DNA from: Methanocorpusculum petauri
Lineage (GTDB): Archaea; Halobacteriota; Methanomicrobia; Methanomicrobiales; Methanocorpusculaceae
Length of the DNA stretch: 64,000 bases
Assembly: GCF_026891975.1 (NCBI RefSeq)
Contig: NZ_JAPTGB010000001.1
Location: 1-64,000 of the forward strand
Direction: 5' to 3'
Under the pieces are notes generated by a model, which had not been told where the DNA came from, made no database searches, and saw only the letters and a program-made list of their open reading frames with translations. Numbering within the stretch: the first letter of the stretch is position 1; every line of letters starts with the position of its first letter. Both the position numbers and the translations under genes were made by a program. This document shows, in pieces, positions 35,907 to 45,218 of this stretch.

Positions 35907-38489
35907 ATGTGTTTACGTGGTGGCGGACATTCGTGTCCCGAAAAGCGTGCGGAGGATACTCCGCACTGTGTGGTATGGATATGTGTACTTCTTCTGCTTT
36001 GCGGGCTGTGTCTGGTGCCCGCAGTATCGGCAGAGACAAAGTATGTCATGACATTCGACGACTTATCTCGCGAATTAATGGACGCTAGCAACGACGGTAC
36101 TGTTATTGTCATCGGGAATAACATTACCGGGATTTCGGCTTGGTCCGAGGAGACGGATGGAATCCTGGTTCAAAGCAATGTTATTCTTACGGTTCCTGAA
36201 GATACGAACTATACTATATTCCGTGGTACCGTGATGCAGTCCTTGTTTCATCTCTCCCCGTATTCATATGGTGCTCTTACTATTCGGAATAATGGTACCG
36301 GGGTACTTACCATTGATGGAACAAAAGAGGGCATGCTAATTATGGGACCTCTTGTCTCAGTTCCAAGTGGAACTACATTTACCATGGAAGGCGGACACCT
36401 GATAAACAATAAAAATATTGATGGGTCAAACAATGTTTGTGGTGCTGTATTTGTGGGTCATAAATCGGATACAGATGATATCTTTTGGGAAGAACCTGGA
36501 GAGTTCATTATGAAAGGAGGTATAATTTCTGATAATTCTGCAAGTAAAGGCGGAGGTGGGGTATTGGTGGGAGTGTGTGGGAACTTCACCATGTCCGGTG
36601 GTGAGATCTCCAACAATATGGTAAGATCTGGCGATGGCGGCGGGGTGTGGGGCATTCCCGGGTCTAATGTGACTATTTCAGGGGGAATAATCATGAATAA
36701 TACTGCAGCCTATGGCGGAGGAATCAGGGTTACTAATAGTTCTACGCATACTACAGATAGTGGGAATGTTCAGATCGTTGGGGGAGTTAACATCATTTCT
36801 GGTGATGCCAAGATAACAGGGAATACAGCAACGACATCTGGCGGAGGCATTCATGTTACCCAAGGAACTCTTACCATGACAGGAGGCAGCATCTCCGAAA
36901 ATACCGGTGCTCCCAAAGGTGGCGCCGGTATCTATCTGAGCCAGAATGCTACGTTTGAGATGAGCGGGGGAAGTATCACAGGTAACAAGGGTACTGATAC
37001 ATATGCCTGTTTTGGTGGAGGCGGAGTCTCCCTCGACGATGGTGCAAAAGAAATGATCATGACTGGAGGCACGATCTCCGGCAACTCTGCCGGACAGGGT
37101 GGTGGTGTTTTAGTCGACACGGGATGTCTCACCATGTCCGACGGCACGATCTCCGGCAACTCTGCCGAAATCGGTGGCGGGGTGATGGTTGGTACCAGCG
37201 GAGTCCTCAATCTATCAGGCACAGCAAAAATCACCGATTCCTATGCAACGGAGAATGGTGCCGGAGTATACGTAGAAGGCGAACTGAACATGTCCGAAAA
37301 TGCCAATATTTCCTCTGAAGTCTATCTGACTACCGGTACGTTCATCAACATCCCCAGAGCGCTGGCGGGCAACGGGGGTGCAAAGAACATTACAACAGCA
37401 GAGAAGAGCGATGGTACGGTTGTGATTCAGGTATCTGATACAGCGAAAACAGCAGAGAACATGCGGCCATTCTTTGCTCTGGGCAGCAGGATGGACCCGA
37501 AAATAACGCTTCAGGTGGAGGAACCAAACCTCATTCTGAAAACTCCGTACACGGTAACAATTCTCGACGGTGTTATTACCGGAACTACTAATACCAGTGA
37601 ATCATACTTTTCCGGAGACACGGTTTGGATTACCGCAAATACGTCTGAAGAAGGTAAGGTATTTGACAAATGGGTCGTCACGGACGACGTTACCACCCTT
37701 GACGATCCATTCAGCAGTGCAACTACCTTCACAATGCCTGCCATGTCGGTTACCGTCACTGCGACCTACCAAGACGCCTCCGGCGGCGGTACACCTGAAC
37801 CGGAAACCCCGGTACCCACCCCTTCCGGCAGCAGCTCCTCCGGCGACGGCAACATGGAGAACGCCTTCCGCGTCCTCTTCGACACCCGCGGCGGCAGCAC
37901 CATCCCGCCCCAAACCGGCCTCTCCTACGGCGACCGCGTAACAAAGCCCGCCGACCCCGTCAAGGACGGCTGTACCTTCGACGGCTGGTACAAAGACGCA
38001 GGATGCACCCAGGCATGGAGTTTCAGCGACAGCATTCCGGGCGACATGACATTGTATGCCAAATGGAACTGTGAAGCGACCACAACCCCTACACCCACCG
38101 CAACCATAACCCCCGAACCAACCGGACAGCCCGCAACCCCAACACCCACCGGGGAACAGACCAGCGAACCCACCGGACAACCCACCAGCGATACCGGTAC
38201 CAAACCCGCTGGCGGCATCCTGCCCCTCCTTGGCGGCATCCTATTCCTGTTCCTCGCCATCCTGCTCCTCATCCTCCTCTTCCTCCGCCACACCGTCACC
38301 TTCCTCATCCCCTCCGGCGGAGAACTCAGCGAATACCGCATCAAAGTATGGCACGGCAGATACATCAACCCGGACAAACTTCCCGAACTGTTCCGTACAG
38401 CCGCCTGGTATCGCGACCCCGGACGACGCGAACGCTGGGACTTTAACAAAGACCGTGTCCGAAAAAGCATCGAGTTATACCTCGGTTAA
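35907..38489 (+). CDS. adhesin-like beta-helix surface protein 1 with InlB-type module
   Basis: The 860-residue secreted protein starts at an ATG with GGAGGA 6 bp upstream. A signal helix (VVWICVLLLLCGLCLVPAVSA) precedes a right-handed beta-helix region of about residues 110-480 built of repeats such as FTMSGGEISNN and GGGV. Next come a Listeria-Bacteroides (InlB B-type) module at about 650-720 (RVLFDTRGGST through YAKWN), a Pro/Thr-rich stalk, one transmembrane helix at about 768-792 and a basic cytoplasmic tail. The first two thirds are AT-richer than the last third, with a sharp change near 37770, so the gene looks mosaic. A 7-bp stem (GTGGTCA/TGACCAC) lies in its leader. Confidence 0.85.
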   Translation: MCLRGGGHSCPEKRAEDTPHCVVWICVLLLLCGLCLVPAVSAETKYVMTFDDLSRELMDASNDGTVIVIGNNITGISAWSEETDGILVQSNVILTVPEDTNYTIFRGTVMQSLFHLSPYSYGALTIRNNGTGVLTIDGTKEGMLIMGPLVSVPSGTTFTMEGGHLINNKNIDGSNNVCGAVFVGHKSDTDDIFWEEPGEFIMKGGIISDNSASKGGGGVLVGVCGNFTMSGGEISNNMVRSGDGGGVWGIPGSNVTISGGIIMNNTAAYGGGIRVTNSSTHTTDSGNVQIVGGVNIISGDAKITGNTATTSGGGIHVTQGTLTMTGGSISENTGAPKGGAGIYLSQNATFEMSGGSITGNKGTDTYACFGGGGVSLDDGAKEMIMTGGTISGNSAGQGGGVLVDTGCLTMSDGTISGNSAEIGGGVMVGTSGVLNLSGTAKITDSYATENGAGVYVEGELNMSENANISSEVYLTTGTFINIPRALAGNGGAKNITTAEKSDGTVVIQVSDTAKTAENMRPFFALGSRMDPKITLQVEEPNLILKTPYTVTILDGVITGTTNTSESYFSGDTVWITANTSEEGKVFDKWVVTDDVTTLDDPFSSATTFTMPAMSVTVTATYQDASGGGTPEPETPVPTPSGSSSSGDGNMENAFRVLFDTRGGSTIPPQTGLSYGDRVTKPADPVKDGCTFDGWYKDAGCTQAWSFSDSIPGDMTLYAKWNCEATTTPTPTATITPEPTGQPATPTPTGEQTSEPTGQPTSDTGTKPAGGILPLLGGILFLFLAILLLILLFLRHTVTFLIPSGGELSEYRIKVWHGRYINPDKLPELFRTAAWYRDPGRRERWDFNKDRVRKSIELYLG

Positions 38490-38525
38490 CTCCCTCTCCC
38501 CTCCCCTCTTCGCGGGCATCTTCCC

Positions 38526-38757
38526 GCTACCGGCGGCACAGGACACGCTTCGCCTGTATGCAGGCGACACACGCCGTCTCCGGACCTCCTCCAACAATCG
38601 TAAACTCATGAGTCCGGAACACGGTACCGGCAGACCAGCGCCTCTCTGCACTTTGCAGAATAATACGCGCGGTGGGGACCGTGCATCGCGCCCGATCTCC
38701 GGCAGCATCATCTGCCGATAGGGGCGTGTCCGCCGAAACCGGTACTACCATACCGGT
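38526..38757 (+). repeat. hairpin-rich 3' repeat, copy A
   Basis: This about 220-bp sequence begins about 37 bp after the stop of surface protein 1 and matches 47925-48147 (inverted in the window, same orientation relative to its gene). A block around CCTCCAACAATCGTAAACTC is unchanged in both copies. Conserved stems are CCGGAC/GTCCGG, GCCTG/CAGGC and ACCG/CGGT near TGCACGGT. ACCGGTA-CTACCA-TACCGGT (38738-38757) is an extra hairpin at the end of this copy. The remaining gap to 38911 holds nothing I can name. Confidence 0.7.
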
Positions 38758-38911
38758 ACCCGCAGGGCCGCAACAGTTACAGACTTTCACTCATTCCGCG
38801 GCCTGTGGGGTTTTGTTTGATGGAATCACAACAAAAAAAAACGAAATCAACCTGTCACCGCACAAACACCCGCTGAAAACAGGTCGGTCTTAGAAAGGGT
38901 GACCATTCCGG

Positions 38912-40195
38912 TCAGGAGTACATTGCGTCCGGCTGCTGGACCACAATCCCGGTTCGTCCGGCTTTCACTGCTGCGAGTGCTTTTGAAAAGTCCTCGGAAC
39001 TTATCGTCGTCCGCCGTGTGCGGATAGCGTTCATACCCGCCTCCACACACACCGCCATAAGTTCCGAACCGTTCATACCCTCGGTCTCTTTTGCAATATC
39101 TGCAAGCGACACCGTTTTCCGGAGATTCATCTTTCGGGTATGAATCTCAAGAATGGTCTTTCGTCCCTCCTCATCCGGCAGCGGGAACTCAATGATGCGG
39201 TCGAATCGTCCGGGGCGGAGCAGTGCTTTATCAAGGATATCGGGACGGTTTGTTGCACCTATGATCTTTACATCGCCGCGGTTGTCAAATCCGTCCAGCT
39301 CGGCAAGCAGCTGCATGAGTGTTCTGCTGACCTCGTGATCGCCCGGGGAGTAACTGTCGTTTCCGCGTGCCGCACCGATAGCATCGATCTCATCGATGAA
39401 AATAATTGTCGGTGAGCGTTCCCTGGCCATCTGGAACAGTTCGCGTACCAGCCGTGCGCCCTCGCCGATGTACTTCTGAACGAGTTCGGATCCGACCACG
39501 TGAATAAATGATGCTTTGGTATGATGTGCAACTGCTTTTGCGAGAAGTGTCTTGCCGGTTCCGGGCGGTCCGAACATCAGAACACCTTTGGGCGGGGCAA
39601 TACCGACCGTCTCAAACAACCGCGGAGATCTGAGCGGCAGCTCCACTGATTCGCGGAGCAGCTGCTTCTGCTCCTCAAGGCCGCCGATGTCGTCATAGGT
39701 GATGGTCGGTGTGTCCATGACTTCCATTGCGGATACCTGACAGTCGTATTTCGGCGGCAGGATATCCACGATACTGAAGGACTGCAGGTGCATAGCACAC
39801 AGGGTCCCGGGCATGATATCTTTTGGATCCAGATGTTCACTCACCCGGGAAAGGAACTGCGGGCCGGTGGTGCTTCGGACCACCACATGTGTCTCATCAA
39901 TAACCGACTCAATCGTTCCGAGAACAAGCGGCGGGCTGCGGTAGTCATTCAGTTCATCGCGCAGTTTCTTTATTTCGCGCTTGTACTGATCACGCTGTGA
40001 CTCTGCTGCCGCATTCTGGAGTCGGAGCTGCCGGACCTGCTCGCGGAGTTCGAAGTTTCTGCTCTCCAGTGCGATGTTTGCCTTCCGGAGAGACGCAAGT
40101 TCGTTTTCCTTTGAGTGCGAGGATTTTTCCGCGATCGTGTCTACGGAATTTGACTCTCTGGCACACGACGAGATGATGTCCGGTGTTTCTGACAT
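38912..40195 (-). CDS. pan: proteasome-activating nucleotidase PAN, copy 2
   Basis: A second complete PAN-type ATPase of 427 residues. Coiled coil at about 30-85, OB fold at about 88-150, Walker A GPPGTGKT (209-216), Walker B IIFIDEID (264-271) and the arginine-finger region ATNRPDILDKALLRPGRFDR. The C-terminus Met-Tyr-Ser is again a HbYX gate-opening tail. It differs from copy 1 through much of the N-terminal half and the OB domain, so it is not a recent duplicate. The pair may form separate rings or mixed hexamers with different substrate preferences (inference). It is transcribed alone, divergent from mbf1. Confidence 0.95.
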   Translation of the reverse strand: MSETPDIISSCARESNSVDTIAEKSSHSKENELASLRKANIALESRNFELREQVRQLRLQNAAAESQRDQYKREIKKLRDELNDYRSPPLVLGTIESVIDETHVVVRSTTGPQFLSRVSEHLDPKDIMPGTLCAMHLQSFSIVDILPPKYDCQVSAMEVMDTPTITYDDIGGLEEQKQLLRESVELPLRSPRLFETVGIAPPKGVLMFGPPGTGKTLLAKAVAHHTKASFIHVVGSELVQKYIGEGARLVRELFQMARERSPTIIFIDEIDAIGAARGNDSYSPGDHEVSRTLMQLLAELDGFDNRGDVKIIGATNRPDILDKALLRPGRFDRIIEFPLPDEEGRKTILEIHTRKMNLRKTVSLADIAKETEGMNGSELMAVCVEAGMNAIRTRRTTISSEDFSKALAAVKAGRTGIVVQQPDAMYS

Positions 40196-40317
40196 GGCAA
40201 CTTACGGGTATATCAGTGTATATGAGTAAAATAGCTTCCCATATGGATATCGGATTTTTGATGTTCGGGAAAATTCTTCTCTAAAAAGTATCGGTATCCG
40301 AATTGTTAATGTGGTAG

Positions 40318-40331
40318 AAATAAATAATATA
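40318..40331 (+). promoter_or_regulatory. TATA-like box of the mbf1-tpiA unit
   Basis: AAATAAATAATATA ends 16 bp before the mbf1 start codon. A start of transcription about 25 bp downstream would fall at or next to the ATG, so the mRNA is probably leaderless. Confidence 0.5.
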
Positions 40332-40347
40332 GTACGGCGAATTTATC

Positions 40348-40863
40348 ATGCAAACAGAATACTGTGAGTTATGTGGTGCACCTCTCACCAAAAAAGGAAA
40401 ACTGGTGCAGATTGAAGGTGCAAAGCCAATGAAAGTTTGCGATAAATGTGCCAAACTCGGCACAGAGGTCCAGGCACCGCGGCCGGCATCTGCAGGATTT
40501 GGCAGGCCAACGGTTGTGCGCAAAGGACCCGCACAGCCGGCATCAGCCGCAGTACCGCGCAAGCGCGATATGTTTGATTATATGGAAGGCGATATTGTTG
40601 AGGATTTCCCGAAGCGCATTGCAGCAGCGCGTTTGGCAAAGGGTTTCTCCCAGAAGGATCTTGCCTTTGTTCTGAAGATGCAGGAAGGGGATATTAAGAA
40701 GCTGGAACGCGGAGAGCGTGAGCCGACCGAGGCGGAACGCAAGAAGCTGGAAGCAGAGCTTGGTATTGAGCTTCTGGATACCGGCAGTGATTCCGATTCA
40801 CTCCAACAGGGCGGTGTTGCGGCAACAACGCTTGGTGATGTTCTGCAGGTGAAGCGGAAGTAA
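40348..40863 (+). CDS. archaeal multiprotein bridging factor MBF1
   Basis: The 171-residue protein combines an N-terminal zinc ribbon ([19 protein letters not shown] through [10 protein letters not shown]) with a flexible Ala/Pro-rich linker and a C-terminal Cro-type helix-turn-helix (about 92-145: [37 protein letters not shown]). This is the archaeal MBF1 layout, a putative transcription or translation cofactor that associates with ribosomes in some archaea. tpiA begins 16 bp after its stop, so the two share a transcript. Confidence 0.92.
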   Translation: MQTEYCELCGAPLTKKGKLVQIEGAKPMKVCDKCAKLGTEVQAPRPASAGFGRPTVVRKGPAQPASAAVPRKRDMFDYMEGDIVEDFPKRIAAARLAKGFSQKDLAFVLKMQEGDIKKLERGEREPTEAERKKLEAELGIELLDTGSDSDSLQQGGVAATTLGDVLQVKRK

Positions 40864-40879
40864 GCGGGACGAATCGATC

Positions 40880-41545
40880 ATGGCATCCCCACTTATCCTT
40901 ATTAATTTCAAGTCGTACCGGGAAGGAGCAGGCAATAATGCGGGCCAGATCGGGTCTGCGGCAGAGCTGGTAATGCAGGAGTCGGGCGTGACCATCGGGG
41001 TTGCCCCTCAGTTTACCGAGCTGCACCCGTTCTGCAAACATTATGAAATTCCGGTGTATGCACAGCACATCGATCCGGTTGAGGGTGCGTTTACCGGCCG
41101 TGTTCCGGCGTTCACCGTCCGCGCAGCAGGATGCACGGGTGCGCTGATCAATCATTCGGAGCGCCGTCTGTCGATTGCAGACATTGAGGCGACGGTTGCT
41201 GCGGCAAAGTTCCACCATCTGGAGTCGGTGGTCTGTACAAATAATGTGGCGGTGTCTGCTGCTGCGGCTTCGTTTGCCCCGACCTATATCGCGGTGGAGC
41301 CGCCGGAGCTGATCGGTTCCGGCATCTCGGTGGCAAAGGCAGATCCGGAAATTATCAAAGGAACGGTTGATGCGGTGCACCGGGTGAATCCGGACGTAAA
41401 AGTGCTGTGCGGTGCAGGGATTCAGTCCGGCGAGTGTGTGAAGACCGCACTTTCCCTTGGCGCCGACGGGGTTCTTCTTGCGTCAAGTGTGGTGAAGGCA
41501 AAGGATCCCGAAGCGGTTCTGCGGGATCTGGTATCTTTGATCTGA
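40880..41545 (+). CDS. tpiA: triosephosphate isomerase
   Basis: Triosephosphate isomerase interconverts glyceraldehyde-3-phosphate and dihydroxyacetone phosphate. The archaeal form is short (221 residues here). The substrate Lys is in [12 protein letters not shown] (about Lys12), the electrophilic His and nearby motif in [11 protein letters not shown], the catalytic Glu in [11 protein letters not shown], and the phosphate-binding loops in [10 protein letters not shown] and [12 protein letters not shown]. All catalytic residues are present. It is co-transcribed with mbf1. Confidence 0.96.
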   Translation: MASPLILINFKSYREGAGNNAGQIGSAAELVMQESGVTIGVAPQFTELHPFCKHYEIPVYAQHIDPVEGAFTGRVPAFTVRAAGCTGALINHSERRLSIADIEATVAAAKFHHLESVVCTNNVAVSAAAASFAPTYIAVEPPELIGSGISVAKADPEIIKGTVDAVHRVNPDVKVLCGAGIQSGECVKTALSLGADGVLLASSVVKAKDPEAVLRDLVSLI

Positions 41546-41645
41546 ATATTTTTTTCTTTTTTGTCCGGAACTGCGTACACTGCCACCCCCTGCCTGCCGC
41601 ATCCCCACACACTAATATCGTCCCGCACCAACATCATTACTACTG

Positions 41646-43580
41646 ATGTCAGGAACGTTTGAACTCAGCTCCTCATTTGCTCCGCGGGGTTCGCAGCCGG
41701 AAGCGATTGCCGAGCTGACCGCAGGAATCGAAGACGGCGAACAGTACCAGACGCTCCTGGGGGTGACCGGGTCGGGCAAGACCTTTACGATTGCAAATGT
41801 AATTCAGAACGTCCAGAAACCGACACTCGTTCTCGCCCACAACAAAACCCTCGCCGCCCAGCTCTACAATGAGTTCAAGGAGTTTTTCCCGAACAACCAC
41901 GTGGAGTACTTCATCTCCTACTACGACTACTATCAGCCGGAGTCCTATATCGCCAAAAAGGATCAGTACATCGAAAAGGATGCCCAGATCAACCCGAAGA
42001 TTGAGATGATGCGGCTTGCGGCAACAGCGTCACTTCTTTCCCATCGCGATACGATTATTGTTGCCTCGGTCTCCTGCATCTATGGTCTCGGTAATCCGGA
42101 GAACTTCCGCAACCTGGGATTTGAACTCCGCAAAGGCCAGAAAATCTCCCGCCGCGAGATTATGGAAAAACTGCTTGCCATTCTCTTTGAAAGAAACGAT
42201 CTCGAACTGATGCCGGGACGATTCCGCGTCAAGGGAGACACAATCGACATCATTCCGGGATACTTCAACGACATCATCAGAATTGAGATGTTCGGTGATG
42301 AGATCGACCGCATTGCAGAGGTTGACAAAAACACCGGCAAAGAAAAGGAGCGGCTGGAGTACTTCTATGTATATCCGGCCCGCCACTTCGTAACGCCAGA
42401 GTCCGAGATGCAGCGCAGTCTTGCATCGATCCGTGCCGAACTCAGCGAAGTACTTGCCCGCGGGGAGCTGGATGATCTTGCCGCCCACCGGCTGAAGCAG
42501 CGGACGCAGTATGATCTTGAGATGATCGAGGAGACCGGTTCGTGCAAGGGAATCGAGAACTACTCCCGCCACTTCGACGGTCGTTGCCCGGGAGAGAAAC
42601 CGTACTGTCTTCTGGACTACTTCCCCGACGACTTCCTGATGGTCATTGATGAGAGTCACCAGTCGCTGCCGCAGGTACGCGGCATGTACAACGGCGACCA
42701 CTCTCGAAAGGTTTCCCTCGTTGAGTACGGGTTCCGGCTCCCGAGTGCCTTTGACAACCGGCCGCTCAGGTTCCCTGAGTTTGAGCAGTACATGCATCAG
42801 GTGATCTTCGTCTCGGCAACGCCGGGCGAGTATGAACTGTCCCATTCAGCGGGTGCTGTGGAGCAGATTATCCGGCCTACCGGTCTCGTCGATCCGGTTG
42901 TGGAGGTCAGGCCGATTGCAGGACAGACGGACGATATCATCAAAGAGATTCATGCGGTGATCGAACGCGGCGACCGGGCACTGGTTACCACCCTGACCAA
43001 GAAACTCGCCGAGGAGCTGACCGAGTATCTTGCACAGCAGGGAATCAGGACACGCTATCTCCACTCGGACATTCAGTCACTGGAACGCACGGAACTGATC
43101 CGTCAGCTGCGGCTCGGTATGTTCGATGTGCTGGTCGGTATCAACCTGCTTCGTGAGGGTCTTGACATTCCCGAGGTCGGGTTCATCGGTATTCTTGATG
43201 CCGATAAGGAGGGGTTCCTCCGCGACTCCCGCAGTCTGATTCAGATCATCGGTCGGGCAGCACGAAACGCCGAGTCACGGGTTGTGCTGTACGCTGATAA
43301 GATTACCGAGTCGATGCGGGTGGCAATGTCCGAGACGTCCCGCAGACGCGAGATGCAGATTGCGTTCAATGCGGAGCACGGCATTATTCCAAAGACGATC
43401 AAAAAACCGGTGCGGGAAAAAGAAGTTGACATCAAAGATGTCAAGCATCTGCCAAAGTCGGAGATTCCAAACCTTATCATTGAGCTTGAGGCGGAGATGA
43501 AGGCGGCAGCCGGTTCGCTGGATTTCGAGCGGGCAATTGAGCTTCGGGACAGGATCAAGGGGTTGCGGGACGGGCTTTGA
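41646..43580 (+). CDS. uvrB: excinuclease ABC subunit B
   Basis: UvrB is the damage-verifying helicase of bacterial-type nucleotide excision repair. The 644-residue protein has Walker A GVTGSGKTFTIANV (about 38-51), the beta-hairpin region with ISYYDYYQPESYI, DYFPDDFLMVIDESH (Walker B), helicase motifs in LREGLDIPEVGFIGILDADKEGFLRD and IGRAARN, and the C-terminal UVR motif (LIIELEAEMKAAAGSLDFERAIELRDRI) that contacts UvrC. uvrA and uvrC are not adjacent. Methanogen uvrABC is generally viewed as acquired from bacteria. A short gap separates it from tpiA and from purH. Confidence 0.97.
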   Translation: MSGTFELSSSFAPRGSQPEAIAELTAGIEDGEQYQTLLGVTGSGKTFTIANVIQNVQKPTLVLAHNKTLAAQLYNEFKEFFPNNHVEYFISYYDYYQPESYIAKKDQYIEKDAQINPKIEMMRLAATASLLSHRDTIIVASVSCIYGLGNPENFRNLGFELRKGQKISRREIMEKLLAILFERNDLELMPGRFRVKGDTIDIIPGYFNDIIRIEMFGDEIDRIAEVDKNTGKEKERLEYFYVYPARHFVTPESEMQRSLASIRAELSEVLARGELDDLAAHRLKQRTQYDLEMIEETGSCKGIENYSRHFDGRCPGEKPYCLLDYFPDDFLMVIDESHQSLPQVRGMYNGDHSRKVSLVEYGFRLPSAFDNRPLRFPEFEQYMHQVIFVSATPGEYELSHSAGAVEQIIRPTGLVDPVVEVRPIAGQTDDIIKEIHAVIERGDRALVTTLTKKLAEELTEYLAQQGIRTRYLHSDIQSLERTELIRQLRLGMFDVLVGINLLREGLDIPEVGFIGILDADKEGFLRDSRSLIQIIGRAARNAESRVVLYADKITESMRVAMSETSRRREMQIAFNAEHGIIPKTIKKPVREKEVDIKDVKHLPKSEIPNLIIELEAEMKAAAGSLDFERAIELRDRIKGLRDGL

Positions 43581-43640
43581 GCCGCCTGCCGGCAGAAACC
43601 CGATGCCATTAATACCTTCTTCCAACCATATACATGTGTT

Positions 43641-45134
43641 ATGACTCTCGCACTCCTGTCGGTCTGGGACAAGACCGGCATTATTGATCTTGCCAAAGTC
43701 CTGGCAGCAAAAAATATCGGTATTCTCAGTTCCGGTGGAACCGCAAAGACTCTTCGGGAGGCAGGAATTCCGGTGAAGGACGTTTCGGAGTATACCGGTT
43801 TTCCTGAGATGATGGATGGCCGTGTCAAGACGCTGCACCCGAAAGTGCATGGAGGACTGCTGGGACGCCGCGGTACAGATGATGCGGTCATGCAGGAGCA
43901 CGGTATTGAGGGGATTGATATTCTCTGTGTCAATCTCTATCCGTTTGAGGAGATGTCAAAAAAGAATCTGCCGCTCAACGAGCTGATCGAGTTTGTGGAT
44001 ATCGGCGGGCCGGCGATGATCCGCGCAGCGTCCAAGAATTTTAAGGATGTTGCGGTGGTTGTGGATCCGAGTGATTACCCGATGGTGATTGATGCGGTGA
44101 ACGGCGGCGGCTTTACGTATGAGCAGAAGCTTGGTCTTGCGGCAAAGGCGTTTACACGGACTGCGGCATATGATGCAGCAATCTCGAACTATCTGAATGG
44201 TATCGGTGCCGAGTTCCCGTCAACCTATACGGTGCAGTTTGCCAACGGCCGCCATCTCCGGTATGGGGAAAATCCGCACCAGAAAGCTGCGGTGTACGGA
44301 ACGTCCGGGATTGCCGGTCAGACGGCTTTGCAGGGGAAGGAGATGTCCTACAACAATTATCTGGACGTGCACGCCGCGGTCAGTCTCTGCCGCGAACTGC
44401 CGTCCCCCGGAACAGTTATTGTGAAGCACAACAATCCCTGCGGGGTTGCGACGGGCGCAACCCAGCTTGAGTCCTATCTCAAGGCACGCGAGGTTGATCC
44501 GGTTTCTGCCTACGGTTCGGTTGTGGCGATGAACAGTCCGGTCGGAAAGGATGTTGCAGAGGAGATCTGTTCCACATTTGTGGAGGTGCTGATTGCCCCG
44601 TCCTTTACCGATGAGGCACGGGAAATTATGCGGAAAAAGGAGAATATGCGTCTTCTGCTTCTCCCGCCGGAGGTTCCGGCGGATGAACTGCGGACGATCG
44701 ACGGCGGGGTGCTGGTGCAGAGAACTCCGGCGTATGAAGAGGGGTGGACGGTTGTCTCCAAACGTGCGCCGACCGCGGCGGAGACTGCGGCGATGCGGTT
44801 TGCCTGGAAGATTGTGAAGTATGCGAAGAGCAACGCGATTGTGTACTCAAATGCAACCGAGCTGGTGGGTATTGGTGTCGGCCAGATGAACCGTGTGGAT
44901 TCGGCGAAGATTGCGGTGATGAAGGCGGCAGAGTTCGGCCGGACGATGAAGGATACGGTTGTGGCGTCGGATGCGTTCCTGCCGTTTGCGGATACACTGG
45001 AGGTCGCAGCGGCTGCCGGGGCAACCGCGCTGATTCAGCCGGGCGGTTCGATCCGTGATGATGAGGTTATTGCGAAGGCGGATGAGCTGGGTGTTGCGAT
45101 GGTGTTTACCGGAACCCGGCATTTCCGGCATTAA
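43641..45134 (+). CDS. purH: bifunctional AICAR formyltransferase / IMP cyclohydrolase
   Basis: PurH performs the last two steps of IMP synthesis. The 497-residue protein starts with the IMP cyclohydrolase (MGS-like) domain: [38 protein letters not shown]. The AICAR formyltransferase domain carries the catalytic Lys-His in [10 protein letters not shown] and ends GTRHFRH. Its length and motifs are those of bacterial PurH, whereas many archaea use PurP and PurO instead. A TATA-like ACCATATACATG (43626-43637) lies just upstream, so the leader must be very short. Confidence 0.95.
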   Translation: MTLALLSVWDKTGIIDLAKVLAAKNIGILSSGGTAKTLREAGIPVKDVSEYTGFPEMMDGRVKTLHPKVHGGLLGRRGTDDAVMQEHGIEGIDILCVNLYPFEEMSKKNLPLNELIEFVDIGGPAMIRAASKNFKDVAVVVDPSDYPMVIDAVNGGGFTYEQKLGLAAKAFTRTAAYDAAISNYLNGIGAEFPSTYTVQFANGRHLRYGENPHQKAAVYGTSGIAGQTALQGKEMSYNNYLDVHAAVSLCRELPSPGTVIVKHNNPCGVATGATQLESYLKAREVDPVSAYGSVVAMNSPVGKDVAEEICSTFVEVLIAPSFTDEAREIMRKKENMRLLLLPPEVPADELRTIDGGVLVQRTPAYEEGWTVVSKRAPTAAETAAMRFAWKIVKYAKSNAIVYSNATELVGIGVGQMNRVDSAKIAVMKAAEFGRTMKDTVVASDAFLPFADTLEVAAAAGATALIQPGGSIRDDEVIAKADELGVAMVFTGTRHFRH

Positions 45135-45161
45135 CTTCTTTTTTTTAACGTCGTGCACAAT

Positions 45162-45174
45162 TTGTATATACTCT
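45162..45174 (+). promoter_or_regulatory. TATA-like box of DUF4013 gene 1
   Basis: TTTGTATATACTC lies 45 bp before the chosen start codon at 45219. Together with GAGGTG (45204-45209) it supports that start and a leader of about 30 nt. Confidence 0.5.
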
Positions 45175-45218
45175 TGGGGCACAGTATTTGGTATCTCCAA
45201 AAAGAGGTGCATAAAAGT

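Noticed and set aside
38527-38790. 87-aa antisense ORF with FTIVGGGPETA, repeated at 47914-48147
   Set aside because: The two copies look alike in protein, but most differences are at first and second codon positions and change residues. Conservation follows DNA/RNA structure rather than protein, so I call it a non-coding repeat.
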